A DNA stretch of 50,583 nucleotides from assembly GCA_020634215.1 (NCBI GenBank), contig JACKCD010000043.1, positions 1 through 50,583 of the forward strand, read 5' to 3'. This DNA comes from Ardenticatenaceae bacterium. Lineage in GTDB: Bacteria; Chloroflexota; Anaerolineae; Promineifilales; Promineifilaceae. Shown piece by piece: positions 14,515-23,200 of this stretch. Below the pieces are notes generated by a model that made no database searches, had not been told where the DNA came from, and saw only the letters and a program-made list of their open reading frames with translations. Each line of letters opens with the position of its first letter. Position 1 is the stretch's first letter. Both the position numbers and the translations under genes were made by a program.

Positions 14515-17427
14515 TTACATCACCTTACTCACCGTCAACCAATCCCCCTCATTAGCCGCCGCAATCGCTTCAGGTGAACCCAGGACCACCACCACGCCGT
14601 TGTCGCGCACCCCATCTAGCACATCAGCCAGGGCGCGGAAGTCGGCGGCGGTGGTAGACAGCACTTCATCGCGGTATTGCTGGCGAATTTCGGGGGTCAG
14701 CCCCAGCAGGTGGCGATACAGAGCGCTGCGCCCCTTGGCATCGGGAAGCTGGTGGCTGTCTATGCTGCTAATCGCCCCAATGATGCCCCGCGTCAGTTCC
14801 CGTTCGTTGAGGTCGAGTTTGCGGAGAAAAGCGGCCGTTCCGTCATAATTTTTCACCGTTTGCATCAGATTGGGGTCGCGGTAAGAGAGGTAGGCCAACA
14901 CGCCGGAATGCTGGTTGAAATTGATCATGCCGCCATAGGCCCCACCCTGCACCCGAATCTTTTCCCAAAGCCAGGTGGTGCGGAGGTAGCCGGTGATGAC
15001 GGAGATGGAGCCGTGCAGTTGGTAGCCGAGTTCGTAAAGATTGGTGCCTTTGGCGACGTAGTTGACCTGGGCGGGCATGGTTAGCCCTTCGTGGTGGCGC
15101 GAAAGCGGCGGCGACCAGGCGGGCAGTTCCACGCCGCCGGCCGGAAGTGAGGCGATAAACTGGCTCAACTGTGGCTCAAACTGGCTCCAGCCGTCGGCCT
15201 CCACCGTCACGTTGGCAATCATCCGGTTGCGGTTGAGCAAAATAGTGCGGATGCGCTCCAGCTTGGCGACCACGCTCGGCCAATCTTGCTCAATTTCTTG
15301 CAGCAGCCCGCGCAGGAAAAAGAGGCCGTCTATGCCGCCGGTTTGCTCGGCGATCCAGCTAATGGTGTCGAATTTGGCGCGTAAACGGCCGTTAACCACC
15401 CCATGCCCCCCCGGAATCAACCCCGATTCATGCCCTGCCTTCGCCCGCAGAACAATTTGGCGGAACCGCTCCTGGTTGTCAAAGTTCGTCGTCAGCAAAA
15501 TCTCGTGCATGATGTCGAGCATCGCCCCCGTTTGCGCCAGCGTCCCCTTGCCGCGCACAAACAGCCACATCACCCCATCCGGGTTGCCCCGCTGCGCCGA
15601 CTCATAGGTTGAAGCCCACACGCCCCCAGTCTCCCGCCCAATCCGCTGCGACAGTTTGACATAATCCTCTTTGGTCGTCCCCATGCCCGTTAACCCAGAG
15701 GTAAACAGGTCAACATAGGGCATCAACTCCAGCGGCAACACCCGCAAATCAAAGCCGAGGTCGAGGTAGACAATGCCGTTGGTAAACAAGTCATGGTAAA
15801 GAATCTCTGCCCCGTGGGCTTCGCCAATGACGCTGGGAACCTCTTTGTTCTCCTTGTCGAGGTCGGCCAGCGTCAGCATGGGCAGGGCCGCCAACGCTTC
15901 GGGGTCATCGGCTCGCTCTTGCAATTCGCGCAGGGTTTGCGTTTCTGCCATCACCTGGGCAATGTCGTCCTCGTTAAGTCCGTCGCGGACGGTTTGTAGC
16001 CGCGCCTTTTCTTCCGCTTCCTGGCGGGCGTTCAAGGCGGCATCGGGTTCCAGCACCACGGTCACGCGGTGGGTGTTGTGCAGCAGGTGGGTGCCGATGA
16101 GGTCTTGGAGGTAGGTGGGGTTGGTGGCGAGGTTGTGTTTAACGGCCGTTAAAACCCCCTCATACCGCACCTGCGCCAGCGGATCTTGCCCATAGAGCCA
16201 CGTCCGCAGCGCCCGAAACATCACATTCAGCCCGCGAGGAAACGACCCCGTGTTGTTCTCACGCAGGGAAAACTCAAAGGTGTTGAGCGCCGCCTCCACC
16301 ATGTCGGGGTCAATCCCTTCCTCGGCAATCTTGCCCAGCGTCTCCAAAATCAGCGGTGGCACCTTTTCCAGTTCATCCAGTGCCACCCCCTTCATCCCCA
16401 CGGCAAAGGTGAGCTGCCGCAGCCCGGTGCCTAGCCCCCCACCAGTCAAATCTTCCCCCAGCCGCGAATCCAGCAGCACTTTTCGCAGCGGCGAGCCGTT
16501 GGTGCTGACCAGGGCATAAGACAAGATGCTCAGGGCCATGGTCAATTCGGCATCGTCGTTTTCGGGCAGCAGCCAATTGACCTGCACCATCCCTTTTTCC
16601 GATTGCTGGCTGCCAGATTCTACGCTAAAGGGGAAGCGGTGTTCTTGGGGGGTGGAAAACGGCCGTTGTAGCCCCACTTCCGCCGCCACCTCCCACGCCG
16701 CAAACCCATCCAAATAGGTCGCCAGCAGCCGCAGCCGCTCCTCTTCCGGGTCATCGCCATAAAAATAAATCAGTGCATTCGACGGATGGTAATACGTTTC
16801 GTGAAACGTCTTAAACTGTTCATAGGTCAAATCAGGAATCGCCTGCGGGTCGCCGCCAGAATCATGGGCGTAGGCATTGTCGGGAAACAGCGCCGCCTTG
16901 CTGTGGCGATAGAGCAAGCTGTCGGGGGAGGAATACGCCCCCTTCATCTCGTTAAACACCACCCCTTTGTAAATCAGCGGCGCGTTGGGGTCATCCAGCT
17001 CATAATGCCACCCCTCTTGCTGCAAATGGTGCGGCGTAATCAGCGGGTGGAAAACAGCATCGAGGTACACATCCACCAAATTGTAAAAATCCTGCAAATT
17101 GGTGCTGGCAACGGGGTAAACCGTCTTATCAGGGTAAGTAATGGCGTTGAGAAACGTCTTAAACGACCCCTTCACCAATTCCACAAACGGCTCTTTGACC
17201 GGGTATTTGTGCGACCCGCCCAGCACGGCATGTTCCATAATGTGGGCGACACCGGTAGAGTCGGCCGGCGGCGTGCGAAAGCTGATGCCAAATGATTTGT
17301 TCTCATCATCATTCGCCATCGTCAGCAGTTCCGCCCCTGTCTTAATATGCCGATACACCCGCGCCGTGGAGTTAATCTCCTCAACGGTTTCCTCTCGCAA
17401 CAATTCAAATCCGTGTAAATTCATCAT
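14515..17427 (-). CDS. M16C-family zinc metalloprotease (presequence-protease type)
   Basis: A 970-residue pitrilysin-superfamily peptidase of the M16C/PreP/Cym1 type, normally a cytosolic or organellar peptide-degrading chamber formed by four homologous domains. The inverted zinc motif HxxEH is HIMEH at about residues 63-67, with the downstream Glu region GVVFNEMKGAYSS near 155-167. The length fits PreP (about 970-1000). The Arg-Tyr substrate clamp region is represented near the C-terminus by the GGAYGGMINF block. The gene sits between trpG and trpD and is not known to act in tryptophan synthesis, so it seems to be a passenger. The start is ATG ATG at 17427/17424. Confidence 0.92.
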   Translation of the reverse strand: MMNLHGFELLREETVEEINSTARVYRHIKTGAELLTMANDDENKSFGISFRTPPADSTGVAHIMEHAVLGGSHKYPVKEPFVELVKGSFKTFLNAITYPDKTVYPVASTNLQDFYNLVDVYLDAVFHPLITPHHLQQEGWHYELDDPNAPLIYKGVVFNEMKGAYSSPDSLLYRHSKAALFPDNAYAHDSGGDPQAIPDLTYEQFKTFHETYYHPSNALIYFYGDDPEEERLRLLATYLDGFAAWEVAAEVGLQRPFSTPQEHRFPFSVESGSQQSEKGMVQVNWLLPENDDAELTMALSILSYALVSTNGSPLRKVLLDSRLGEDLTGGGLGTGLRQLTFAVGMKGVALDELEKVPPLILETLGKIAEEGIDPDMVEAALNTFEFSLRENNTGSFPRGLNVMFRALRTWLYGQDPLAQVRYEGVLTAVKHNLATNPTYLQDLIGTHLLHNTHRVTVVLEPDAALNARQEAEEKARLQTVRDGLNEDDIAQVMAETQTLRELQERADDPEALAALPMLTLADLDKENKEVPSVIGEAHGAEILYHDLFTNGIVYLDLGFDLRVLPLELMPYVDLFTSGLTGMGTTKEDYVKLSQRIGRETGGVWASTYESAQRGNPDGVMWLFVRGKGTLAQTGAMLDIMHEILLTTNFDNQERFRQIVLRAKAGHESGLIPGGHGVVNGRLRAKFDTISWIAEQTGGIDGLFFLRGLLQEIEQDWPSVVAKLERIRTILLNRNRMIANVTVEADGWSQFEPQLSQFIASLPAGGVELPAWSPPLSRHHEGLTMPAQVNYVAKGTNLYELGYQLHGSISVITGYLRTTWLWEKIRVQGGAYGGMINFNQHSGVLAYLSYRDPNLMQTVKNYDGTAAFLRKLDLNERELTRGIIGAISSIDSHQLPDAKGRSALYRHLLGLTPEIRQQYRDEVLSTTAADFRALADVLDGVRDNGVVVVLGSPEAIAAANEGDWLTVSKVM

Positions 17428-17513
17428 TTTCCTCTGGCAACCAACCTGCCTTAAAAAGGCAAATAAGCAACTTTGTAGCTATACAGGTCATCCCAAAAAG
17501 ATAGTCAAAAGGG

Positions 17514-17587
17514 GTGTCATTCCCGCGAAAGCGGGAATCCATGTCTTCTGGGCAAAGGCTGGATACCCGCCTACGCGGGTATGACAC
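17514..17587. repeat. Dispersed CATTCCCGCGAAAGCGGGAAT-type repeat
   Basis: GTGTCATTCCCGCGAAAGCG at the left is mirrored by a CCCGCCTACGCGGGTATGACAC end. The two halves form nested hairpins. This resembles a repeat type common in many bacterial genomes. The rest of the gap 17428-17700 shows no gene. Confidence 0.8.
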
Positions 17588-17700
17588 TTGGACAGAGACA
17601 AAACATTGCGGGTATCAGTCAGCATGTTTGTTTTCCTTTCAGCCAAGACCTATTTCATAACGGCTATTGTAATGGAAAGAAAAGGCTGTGTCAGTGGGGG

Positions 17701-18267
17701 TTAGAAACGGCCGTTTATAAAATTCCCCAACATCTCGCGCCCATACTCCGTCAAAATGCTCTCCGGGTGGAACTGCACCCCCACAATCGGATACGCCTTA
17801 TGCCGCAGCCCCATCACCTCTTCCTCCGCCGTGTATGCCGTCACCTCCAAACAGTCTGGCAGCGGCTCCTGCACAATCAGCGAATGGTAGCGCGTCGCCT
17901 GAAACGGCGTAGGCAAACCTGCAAACAGCCCCATGCCGTTGTGGTAAACAGGCGACGTTTTGCCGTGCATCAGGCGCGGGGCGCGAACCACCTTGCCGCC
18001 AAACACCTGCCCCATACATTGATGCCCCAAACAAACTCCCAGCACCGGCGTTGTCGGCCCCAGTTCCCGGATCACCTCGTTGGAAATGCCGCCATCATCG
18101 GGGTCGCCCGGCCCTGGGCTAATGCAAATATGGCTGGGGTTCAACGCCCGAATTTCATCCAGCGTCACCTGGTCATTGCGAAAAACTTTGATGTCGGCTC
18201 CCAATTCACCAAAATACTGCACCAGGTTGTAGGTAAAGGAATCATAGTTATCAATGACAATAAGCAT
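17701..18267 (-). CDS. trpG: Anthranilate synthase glutamine amidotransferase subunit
   Basis: A 188-residue class I glutamine amidotransferase that supplies ammonia to TrpE. The oxyanion segment SPGPGDPDDGG is near residues 51-61. The nucleophile Cys is in VLGVCLGHQ near 80, and the His/Glu pair is in GVQFHPES near 170. PabA is the alternative name, since such subunits can serve both pathways. The start was set at the ATG at 18267 because AGGAGG lies 8 nt upstream; a longer start at 18276 would overlap that site. It is separated from trpE by about 5 kb that includes trpS, guaB and a foreign-looking gene. AACGGCCGTT encodes its final NGRF. Confidence 0.94.
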   Translation of the reverse strand: MLIVIDNYDSFTYNLVQYFGELGADIKVFRNDQVTLDEIRALNPSHICISPGPGDPDDGGISNEVIRELGPTTPVLGVCLGHQCMGQVFGGKVVRAPRLMHGKTSPVYHNGMGLFAGLPTPFQATRYHSLIVQEPLPDCLEVTAYTAEEEVMGLRHKAYPIVGVQFHPESILTEYGREMLGNFINGRF

Positions 18268-18294
18268 AGCAAGCACCTCCTAAAATTATATAAT

Positions 18295-19269
18295 CTAGCG
18301 ATGTAATTCTGACAAGGGTTTTGTTCCTGACTTAAATGCCATGTTATCAGCGTATAATTTCCACTTGATAGGAGGAATCCCTTCTAAGTTAAACCCAAAT
18401 ATTTGGGAATTAATTTGATATTCTAATGTGAAAAATGACTCATGCAGATGTACAGAGTCTTTAGGGAAAAGGACATCCTTAGATATAACACTAATCAAAT
18501 ATTCTTGAGGGAAGAGTTTGACTTGTATTAAAGCAGTGAAATGGGGAACGAAGTTTACAGAACCTAGTTTAACGTCACCATGAAATCCTGCCGGATGCCA
18601 AATAGGAGAAATCTCATCTAATCTTGGAAAGGTGAACTCTGTTTTAAAATGGTTGATGATTATTTCCCCCACATTGAGAACACGTACACTTAAATTGTAA
18701 ACAGGGCCCAACTCGCTAACCCCATGCAGATTAAAGCCCCGGCTATAAGATTCAAGAAACTCAACTTGAGCCCTTGGAACCTTCGAACGATTCATAACAT
18801 CTCTAACTTCGAAATCTTCCATCGGCACAGCTAAGAAATTGTACCTTTTATAATATTTGTGATCCTTCCCATTTTGATGTGCAGTGTCGCTTTTAGGTAT
18901 CTTAACTACATACACTACCCCATTGGGGATCAAATCAATCGGTATAGGAAAAATTTCTACACCCTGTATACGTGGATAAATATTGCTATTAATAATTTGC
19001 TCAAGGGTTTCCCTGGAAAACTGTTTCCGGTCTATAGGGTCTATTCTTTCTGGAAGATGCTTCTTATCCTTGTTTTGATATTCAGCAACACCATAAATAA
19101 TAATTCCCCCATTGGAATTTGCTATTGATGATATGTCTTTCGCAATCTCTTTTTTCTTGGCATCAGACGAATCTAAAGAGGAGGCCGCTTTATATTCAAG
19201 TTCTAAACTCTCTTCTACCAGATCGTCAATGTATTGTTGGATAACAGTTTGATTCCAAACTTCATTCAT
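18295..19269 (-). CDS. AlbA_2/Schlafen-type putative DNA-binding domain protein
   Basis: A 324-residue protein. Residues 1-150 fit the AlbA_2 (Schlafen-like, PF04326) fold: LELEYKAASSLD, then KEIAKDISSIANSNGGIIIYGVAE and a KYYKRYNF block. The C-terminal half is beta-rich with no motif I recognise. AlbA_2 domains occur in transcriptional regulators and in defence-related nucleases or ATPases. The gene is strikingly AT-rich against its neighbours and has no AACGGCCGTT, so it looks recently acquired. It sits between guaB and trpG within the trp series. A role in stress or phage defence is possible but not shown. Confidence 0.75.
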   Translation of the reverse strand: MNEVWNQTVIQQYIDDLVEESLELEYKAASSLDSSDAKKKEIAKDISSIANSNGGIIIYGVAEYQNKDKKHLPERIDPIDRKQFSRETLEQIINSNIYPRIQGVEIFPIPIDLIPNGVVYVVKIPKSDTAHQNGKDHKYYKRYNFLAVPMEDFEVRDVMNRSKVPRAQVEFLESYSRGFNLHGVSELGPVYNLSVRVLNVGEIIINHFKTEFTFPRLDEISPIWHPAGFHGDVKLGSVNFVPHFTALIQVKLFPQEYLISVISKDVLFPKDSVHLHESFFTLEYQINSQIFGFNLEGIPPIKWKLYADNMAFKSGTKPLSELHR

Positions 19270-19356
19270 GACAAATCACCCAGCCTGGACAAGCCAGAAT
19301 AAGAAAAGTTACCTGGATCCTTGCAGAAAGGACAGAAAAACATAGAGAAGATGTGA

Positions 19357-19411
19357 TCCTGGGAGACTGTAGTCTTGCAATCTCTCAATCTCCCAATCTC
19401 CCAGTCTCTTT
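19357..19411. repeat. 8-bp-unit array (CAATCTCC family)
   Basis: CAATCTCT, CAATCTCC, CAATCTCC, CAGTCTCT units follow a partially complementary GGGAGACTGTAGTC arm. It abuts the guaB stop. A sister array is at 20878-20942 on the other side of guaB. Confidence 0.7.
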
Positions 19412-19412
19412 C

Positions 19413-20873
19413 TTACATCCTCTTCACATCATGTGAATTGCTTTCCCGAATGCCGGCCGGACTAATTTCCACAAACTCAGCATTTTCTTGCAGCTCTCTA
19501 ATTGTCCGCGCCCCGCCATAGCTCAGGCCAGAGCGCAGGCCGCCCACCATTTGGTACAGGATTTCACGGATGTGGCCGCGATAGGGAACAACCGCTTCCA
19601 CCCCTTCCGGCACCACCTTGTCCCAATCTTCCTGGCTTTCGGCACTTTCATCGTCGCCGCGCTCCGCCTCCTTGCGCCCCATCGCCGCCCCCAGCGAAGC
19701 CATGCCGCGCACCACTTTCACTTTTTGCCCGTCCCGAATGACGGGTGAGCCGGGGGCTTCTTCACACCCGGCAAACAAACTGCCAATCATCACGCTGTCG
19801 GCTCCGGCGGCCAGTGCCTTCACCATGTCGCCAGATGTTTTGATGCCGCCGTCGGAGATCACGGGAATGTCTATGCCGGCTTGTTGCAGACCGGTGATGG
19901 CGTCAAGAACGGCCGTTAATTGCGGCACCCCAAACCCCGTCACAATCCGCGTCGTACAAATCGAACCCGGCCCAATCCCCACCTTAATCGCATCCGCCCC
20001 CGCCTCCGCCAAATCACGCGCCCCGTCTGCCGAAGCCACATTCCCCGCCACAATTTGCGCTTGTGGGAAGTTGCGCCGCAGCGACTGCACCATATCAATA
20101 CAGTGATCCGCATGACCGTGGGCAATATCCAGCACCAGCACATCCGCCCCCGCCGCCAGCACCGCCTCCGCCCGCTTCATTTCATTCCCCCCCACGCCAA
20201 TTGCCGCCCCCACCCGCAGCCGACCCCGCTCATCCTTGGCCGCCTGGGGGTATCGCTGCCGTTTAATCACATCCTGCGCCGTAATCAACCCCCGCAGCGT
20301 CCCATCCGCCGCCAAAATCGGCAGCTTCTCCAGCCGATGCTGGTGCAAAATCGCCCGCGCCTCGTCCAGCGTCGTCTCCGTTGTAGCGCTCACAATCTTG
20401 TCCGGCAGCGTCATCACGCTGCTCACCGGTGCTTGGGCATCCAGCGCCAGCAAAATATCCCGCTGCGTCACCAGCCCCACCAGCTTGTCGCCGCCATTCG
20501 TCACCACCAAACCGCCAATATCATGCCGCTCCATCAGCTTTTGCGCTTCGGCAATCGTCGCCTCGCGGTCAATCGCATACGGGTGTTCCACCACAAACCC
20601 TTCCGACCGCTTCACCTGCTCAATTTGCCGCGCATGGCGTTCAACCGTCATAAAACGGTGGATAATGCCAATCCCCCCCACCCGCGCCATCGCCATCGCC
20701 ATCCCCGCCTCGGTCACGGTGTCCATGTTGGCGCTAATAATCGGAATCCCCAACTGAATGCTGTTGGTCAGCCGCGTTGTCGTCGCCACATCCCCCCGCG
20801 ACCGTATCGGCGACCGCTTGGGAATGAGCAACACATCATCAAAGGTCAGTGCTTTTGTTTGTCGTAGTTTCAT
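19413..20873 (-). CDS. guaB: Inosine-5'-monophosphate dehydrogenase
   Basis: A 486-residue enzyme oxidising IMP to XMP with NAD, the committing step to GMP. The TIM barrel contains the active-site Cys loop GPGSICTTR near residue 300. Two CBS domains (about 95-205) are inserted and start with SVMTLPDKI and related segments. The flap is present as MGRKEAERGDDESAESQEDW. The start MKLRQTKALTFDDVLL is the usual N-terminus of the family. The 8-bp-unit repeats flank the gene on both sides. It has no obvious link to tryptophan synthesis beyond position. Confidence 0.97.
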   Translation of the reverse strand: MKLRQTKALTFDDVLLIPKRSPIRSRGDVATTTRLTNSIQLGIPIISANMDTVTEAGMAMAMARVGGIGIIHRFMTVERHARQIEQVKRSEGFVVEHPYAIDREATIAEAQKLMERHDIGGLVVTNGGDKLVGLVTQRDILLALDAQAPVSSVMTLPDKIVSATTETTLDEARAILHQHRLEKLPILAADGTLRGLITAQDVIKRQRYPQAAKDERGRLRVGAAIGVGGNEMKRAEAVLAAGADVLVLDIAHGHADHCIDMVQSLRRNFPQAQIVAGNVASADGARDLAEAGADAIKVGIGPGSICTTRIVTGFGVPQLTAVLDAITGLQQAGIDIPVISDGGIKTSGDMVKALAAGADSVMIGSLFAGCEEAPGSPVIRDGQKVKVVRGMASLGAAMGRKEAERGDDESAESQEDWDKVVPEGVEAVVPYRGHIREILYQMVGGLRSGLSYGGARTIRELQENAEFVEISPAGIRESNSHDVKRM

Positions 20874-20877
20874 CTCT

Positions 20878-20942
20878 CAAATTCCGAGACTATGAGACTA
20901 TGAGACTCCCAATCTCTCAATCTCCCAGTCTCTTAGTCTCAG
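20878..20942. repeat. 8-bp-unit hairpin (GAGACTAT/CAATCTCC)
   Basis: GAGACTAT, GAGACTAT, GAGACTCC units on the left face CAATCTCT, CAATCTCC, CAGTCTCT, TAGTCTCA on the right. It fills the whole gap between the lipoprotein gene and guaB. Confidence 0.75.
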
Positions 20943-20945
20943 CAT

Positions 20946-21776
20946 TTATTCTAACGCCACAATCACCACATCATACTCCGCCGCCGCGCCGTTGGCTTCA
21001 GATATGGTGACACGATATTCTGTCGTTTGCCGGGGCAGCACAAAGGCAGCTTCGGCCGAACCTGCCCCGCTAAAATTGGCTTCGGCCACCACGCTACCGC
21101 TGCTGCTAAAGGTAATGACCAAATCGGCCTGCTCCACCGGGTCAACAAAGGCAATCACCGGACGGCCGTTTTTCGACACCACCCCATACGCCTTGCCCTC
21201 CCCCGCCGCAATCACATCCCGCTCGCCCCCCGCAAAGGCCAACAGCCCCGCTTCGCCGCTACCCGTCAACCCCGCCACCGCCACCCGATGCAGCCCCGTT
21301 ACCTCCGGCGAAAAAACCAGTAGTTCCGGCAGCCCTGCCCCGTTAAAATTAGCCTCAACTACCGGCGCAACGCTCAAATCATCCCCTTCATATACCTGCA
21401 GCACCACATCCAAACCCTGGCTGGCTTCAGCAAAAAAGAGCAGCGGCACAAATTGGTTGCCGTCAAAGCGAAAGCTAATAATCTCGCCCATGTCGAGCGG
21501 AAAGGCCGCTTGTGATCCTGGGGGGAAGGTGTTGGAAACGGCCGTTTCCGTCGGTTCAGTCACAAGAGCAATCGGTGTCGCCGACGGCTCAACCACAATC
21601 GTCGGGGCCACCATCGTCGCCGTCGCCACCGCTGGCAGCGTCACATCTTCCCCCTCTGCCAGCGTCTGCCCCACCAAACTCTCCTCATCCACCGTCAACG
21701 CATCATCCGCCGCCGAATCCACATTTCGGCACGCCATTGCCAGCAGACAAATTAAGAACAGCCATCGTTTCAACAC
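20946..21776 (-). CDS. Putative lipoprotein with beta-sandwich repeats
   Basis: A 276-residue exported protein with a lipobox LLAMAC (Cys16). A Thr/Pro/Val-rich linker rich in ATATMVAPTIVVEPSATP-like sequence follows. Then come two beta-rich repeats, each holding an EANF(N/S)GAG segment, the style of PPC/pre-peptidase C-terminal-like domains. No catalytic motif is seen. Such Thr/Pro linkers are frequent in exported Chloroflexi proteins. It lies between trpS and guaB on the same strand. The function is unknown; a surface or envelope binding role is only a guess. Confidence 0.75.
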   Translation of the reverse strand: MLKRWLFLICLLAMACRNVDSAADDALTVDEESLVGQTLAEGEDVTLPAVATATMVAPTIVVEPSATPIALVTEPTETAVSNTFPPGSQAAFPLDMGEIISFRFDGNQFVPLLFFAEASQGLDVVLQVYEGDDLSVAPVVEANFNGAGLPELLVFSPEVTGLHRVAVAGLTGSGEAGLLAFAGGERDVIAAGEGKAYGVVSKNGRPVIAFVDPVEQADLVITFSSSGSVVAEANFSGAGSAEAAFVLPRQTTEYRVTISEANGAAAEYDVVIVALE

Positions 21777-21793
21777 ACACTTCCTTGAACTAA

Positions 21794-22007
21794 GGGAGAT
21801 TGGGAATTGGAGATTGTTTGTGGGTTAACAAAATAAAGGGGTAAACATGTCATTTCGAGATCCTCCGAGAAATCCCATTAAACTTGCCTAGTGAATAGCA
21901 TCGCCGAGTGAATGGGATTTCTCCTCGAAGACTCGTCGAAATGACATCTTTTTTACCCAAATAAACTGTTAACCCCATACCAATATCTAATCTCCAATCT
22001 CCAATCC
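21794..22007. repeat. Nested repeat: GGAGATT heptamer arms around family A element
   Basis: An outer arm GGAGATTGGGAATTGGAGATT (from about 21799) faces CTAATCTCCAATCTCCAATCC (about 21987-22007). An inner pair GGGTTAACA and TGTTAACCC lies next. The family A element at 21849-21945 is enclosed in the middle. The arrangement looks like one repeat inserted into another. Together with the adjacent family B element it accounts for the whole 344-bp gap 21777-22120; no gene is seen there. Confidence 0.75.
21849..21945. repeat. Dispersed inverted repeat, family A copy 3
   Basis: It begins GTCATTTCGAGATCCTCC and ends CTCGTCGAAATGAC. The inner arms are GAGAAATCCCATT and AATGGGATTTCTC, with a longer loop (97 bp overall) than other copies. 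Confidence 0.85.
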
Positions 22008-22008
22008 A

Positions 22009-22110
22009 GTTAGTATCACGAAGTTTTCGCCACCCTTTTTTATTGCGTATTTAGAGGGGAGTTACGCAATACGCAATACGTGGGCGTGGCAAAAAACTAA
22101 AGACACTAAC
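22009..22110. repeat. Nested heptamer hairpin, family B copy 1 (102 bp)
   Basis: The outer arms are GTTAGTATC and GACACTAAC. The next arms are GAAGTTTTCGCCAC and GTGGCAAAAAACT. The inner arms are ATTGCGTATT and TACGCAATACGCAATA heptamer units. Copy 2 at 27551-27666 is 14 bp longer through one extra heptamer per arm. Confidence 0.9.
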
Positions 22111-22120
22111 CAATCCACGC

Positions 22121-23131
22121 TTATTTAGGCAGCACCAACCCCATCATCCGCTTCATCTCTTCAATCTTCGGCATGGACACCGCCGCCGCTTGCTGCGCCC
22201 CCACCGCCAAAATGCGGTCTAACTCACCTGGGTCGGACATAATCTCATGATACCGCGCCTGAATCGGCTCCAACGCCGCAATGACCACCTCAGCCACCCG
22301 CGTCTTCAAATCACCATACCCACGCGCATCAGCAAAATCTGACTCAACCTCGCTGTTGCTCTTTTCCGTCAACACCTTGTAAATGCCCAGTAAGTTGTTA
22401 ACCCCGGCCTTCTCTGGGTCATCAGAAAAGCGAATCTCATTGCCCGAATCCGTCTTGGCCCGCTTAAACGAACGCAAAATTTCCTTTGGGTCATCCAACA
22501 GCTTCACCGCGTGGCCGCGAATGTGCGCCGAACTCTTCGACATTTTGGAAGTCGGGTCGTCCAGCCCCATCACCCGCGCCCCCACTTCGGGAATCACCGC
22601 CTGCGGCACCACAAAAAACTCCGTCTCATAACGGCTGTTAAAGCTTTGGGCAATATCCCGCGCCAGCTCCACGTGCTGCCGTTGGTCATCACCCACGGGA
22701 ACCTCATCTGTATCATACAACAAAATGTCCCCCGCCATCAGCACCGGATAATCCAATAGCCCGGTGAAAACACTTTCCTGCTTGGCCGACTTGTCCTTAT
22801 ACTGCGTCATCCGCTGTAACCAACCCAGCGGCGTGACGCAGTTCAGCAGCCAACACGCCTCGGCATGGGCCACCACATGGCTCTGCACAAACAGGGTGCA
22901 TTTGTCTGGGCTAAGCCCACACGCCAGCAGCAGTGCCGCCAGTGTGCGCGTATTGGCCCGCAGTTCGGCCGGCTCTTGCGGCACTGTCAGGCTGTGCAAA
23001 TCAACCAGGCAAAAGAAGTTGACCTTCTCATGCTGCCGATCTGCCCAGCCTTTAAACGCTCCCAAATAATTCCCCAGCGTCACCGCGCCGGAGGGTTGTA
23101 CTCCGCTAAATACTCGTTTCTTGTTGCTCAT
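22121..23131 (-). CDS. trpS: Tryptophanyl-tRNA synthetase
   Basis: A 336-residue class I aminoacyl-tRNA synthetase charging tRNA-Trp. The HIGH-type signature is SGAVTLGNYLG (14-24) and the KMSKS loop is TSKMSKSSAHIRG near 193-205. The Trp-pocket region YPVLMAGDILLYDTDEVPVGDDQRQH is intact. It follows trpE with a 70-nt gap filled by a GGAGATT hairpin. Location behind the Trp T-box and trpB2-trpE suggests it shares tryptophan-dependent control, an inference. The gene has no perfect AACGGCCGTT. Confidence 0.97.
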   Translation of the reverse strand: MSNKKRVFSGVQPSGAVTLGNYLGAFKGWADRQHEKVNFFCLVDLHSLTVPQEPAELRANTRTLAALLLACGLSPDKCTLFVQSHVVAHAEACWLLNCVTPLGWLQRMTQYKDKSAKQESVFTGLLDYPVLMAGDILLYDTDEVPVGDDQRQHVELARDIAQSFNSRYETEFFVVPQAVIPEVGARVMGLDDPTSKMSKSSAHIRGHAVKLLDDPKEILRSFKRAKTDSGNEIRFSDDPEKAGVNNLLGIYKVLTEKSNSEVESDFADARGYGDLKTRVAEVVIAALEPIQARYHEIMSDPGELDRILAVGAQQAAAVSMPKIEEMKRMMGLVLPK

Positions 23132-23140
23132 TCTATTCGT

Positions 23141-23200
23141 AGAGATTGGAGATTGGAGATTGGAGATTCAATAATCTCTAATCTCCAATCTCCAATCTCT
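23141..23200. repeat. Heptamer-unit hairpin (GGAGATT family)
   Basis: Four GGAGATT-type units on the left face AATCTCTAATCTCCAATCTC units on the right with a short CAATA loop. It spans the whole trpE-trpS gap and could fold into a long stem. Confidence 0.85.

Noticed and set aside
19920..20867. 315-codon plus-strand open frame opposite guaB
   Set aside because: It mirrors the guaB coding strand, has an Arg/His/Gln-rich composition and no motif; guaB is unmistakable on the minus strand.
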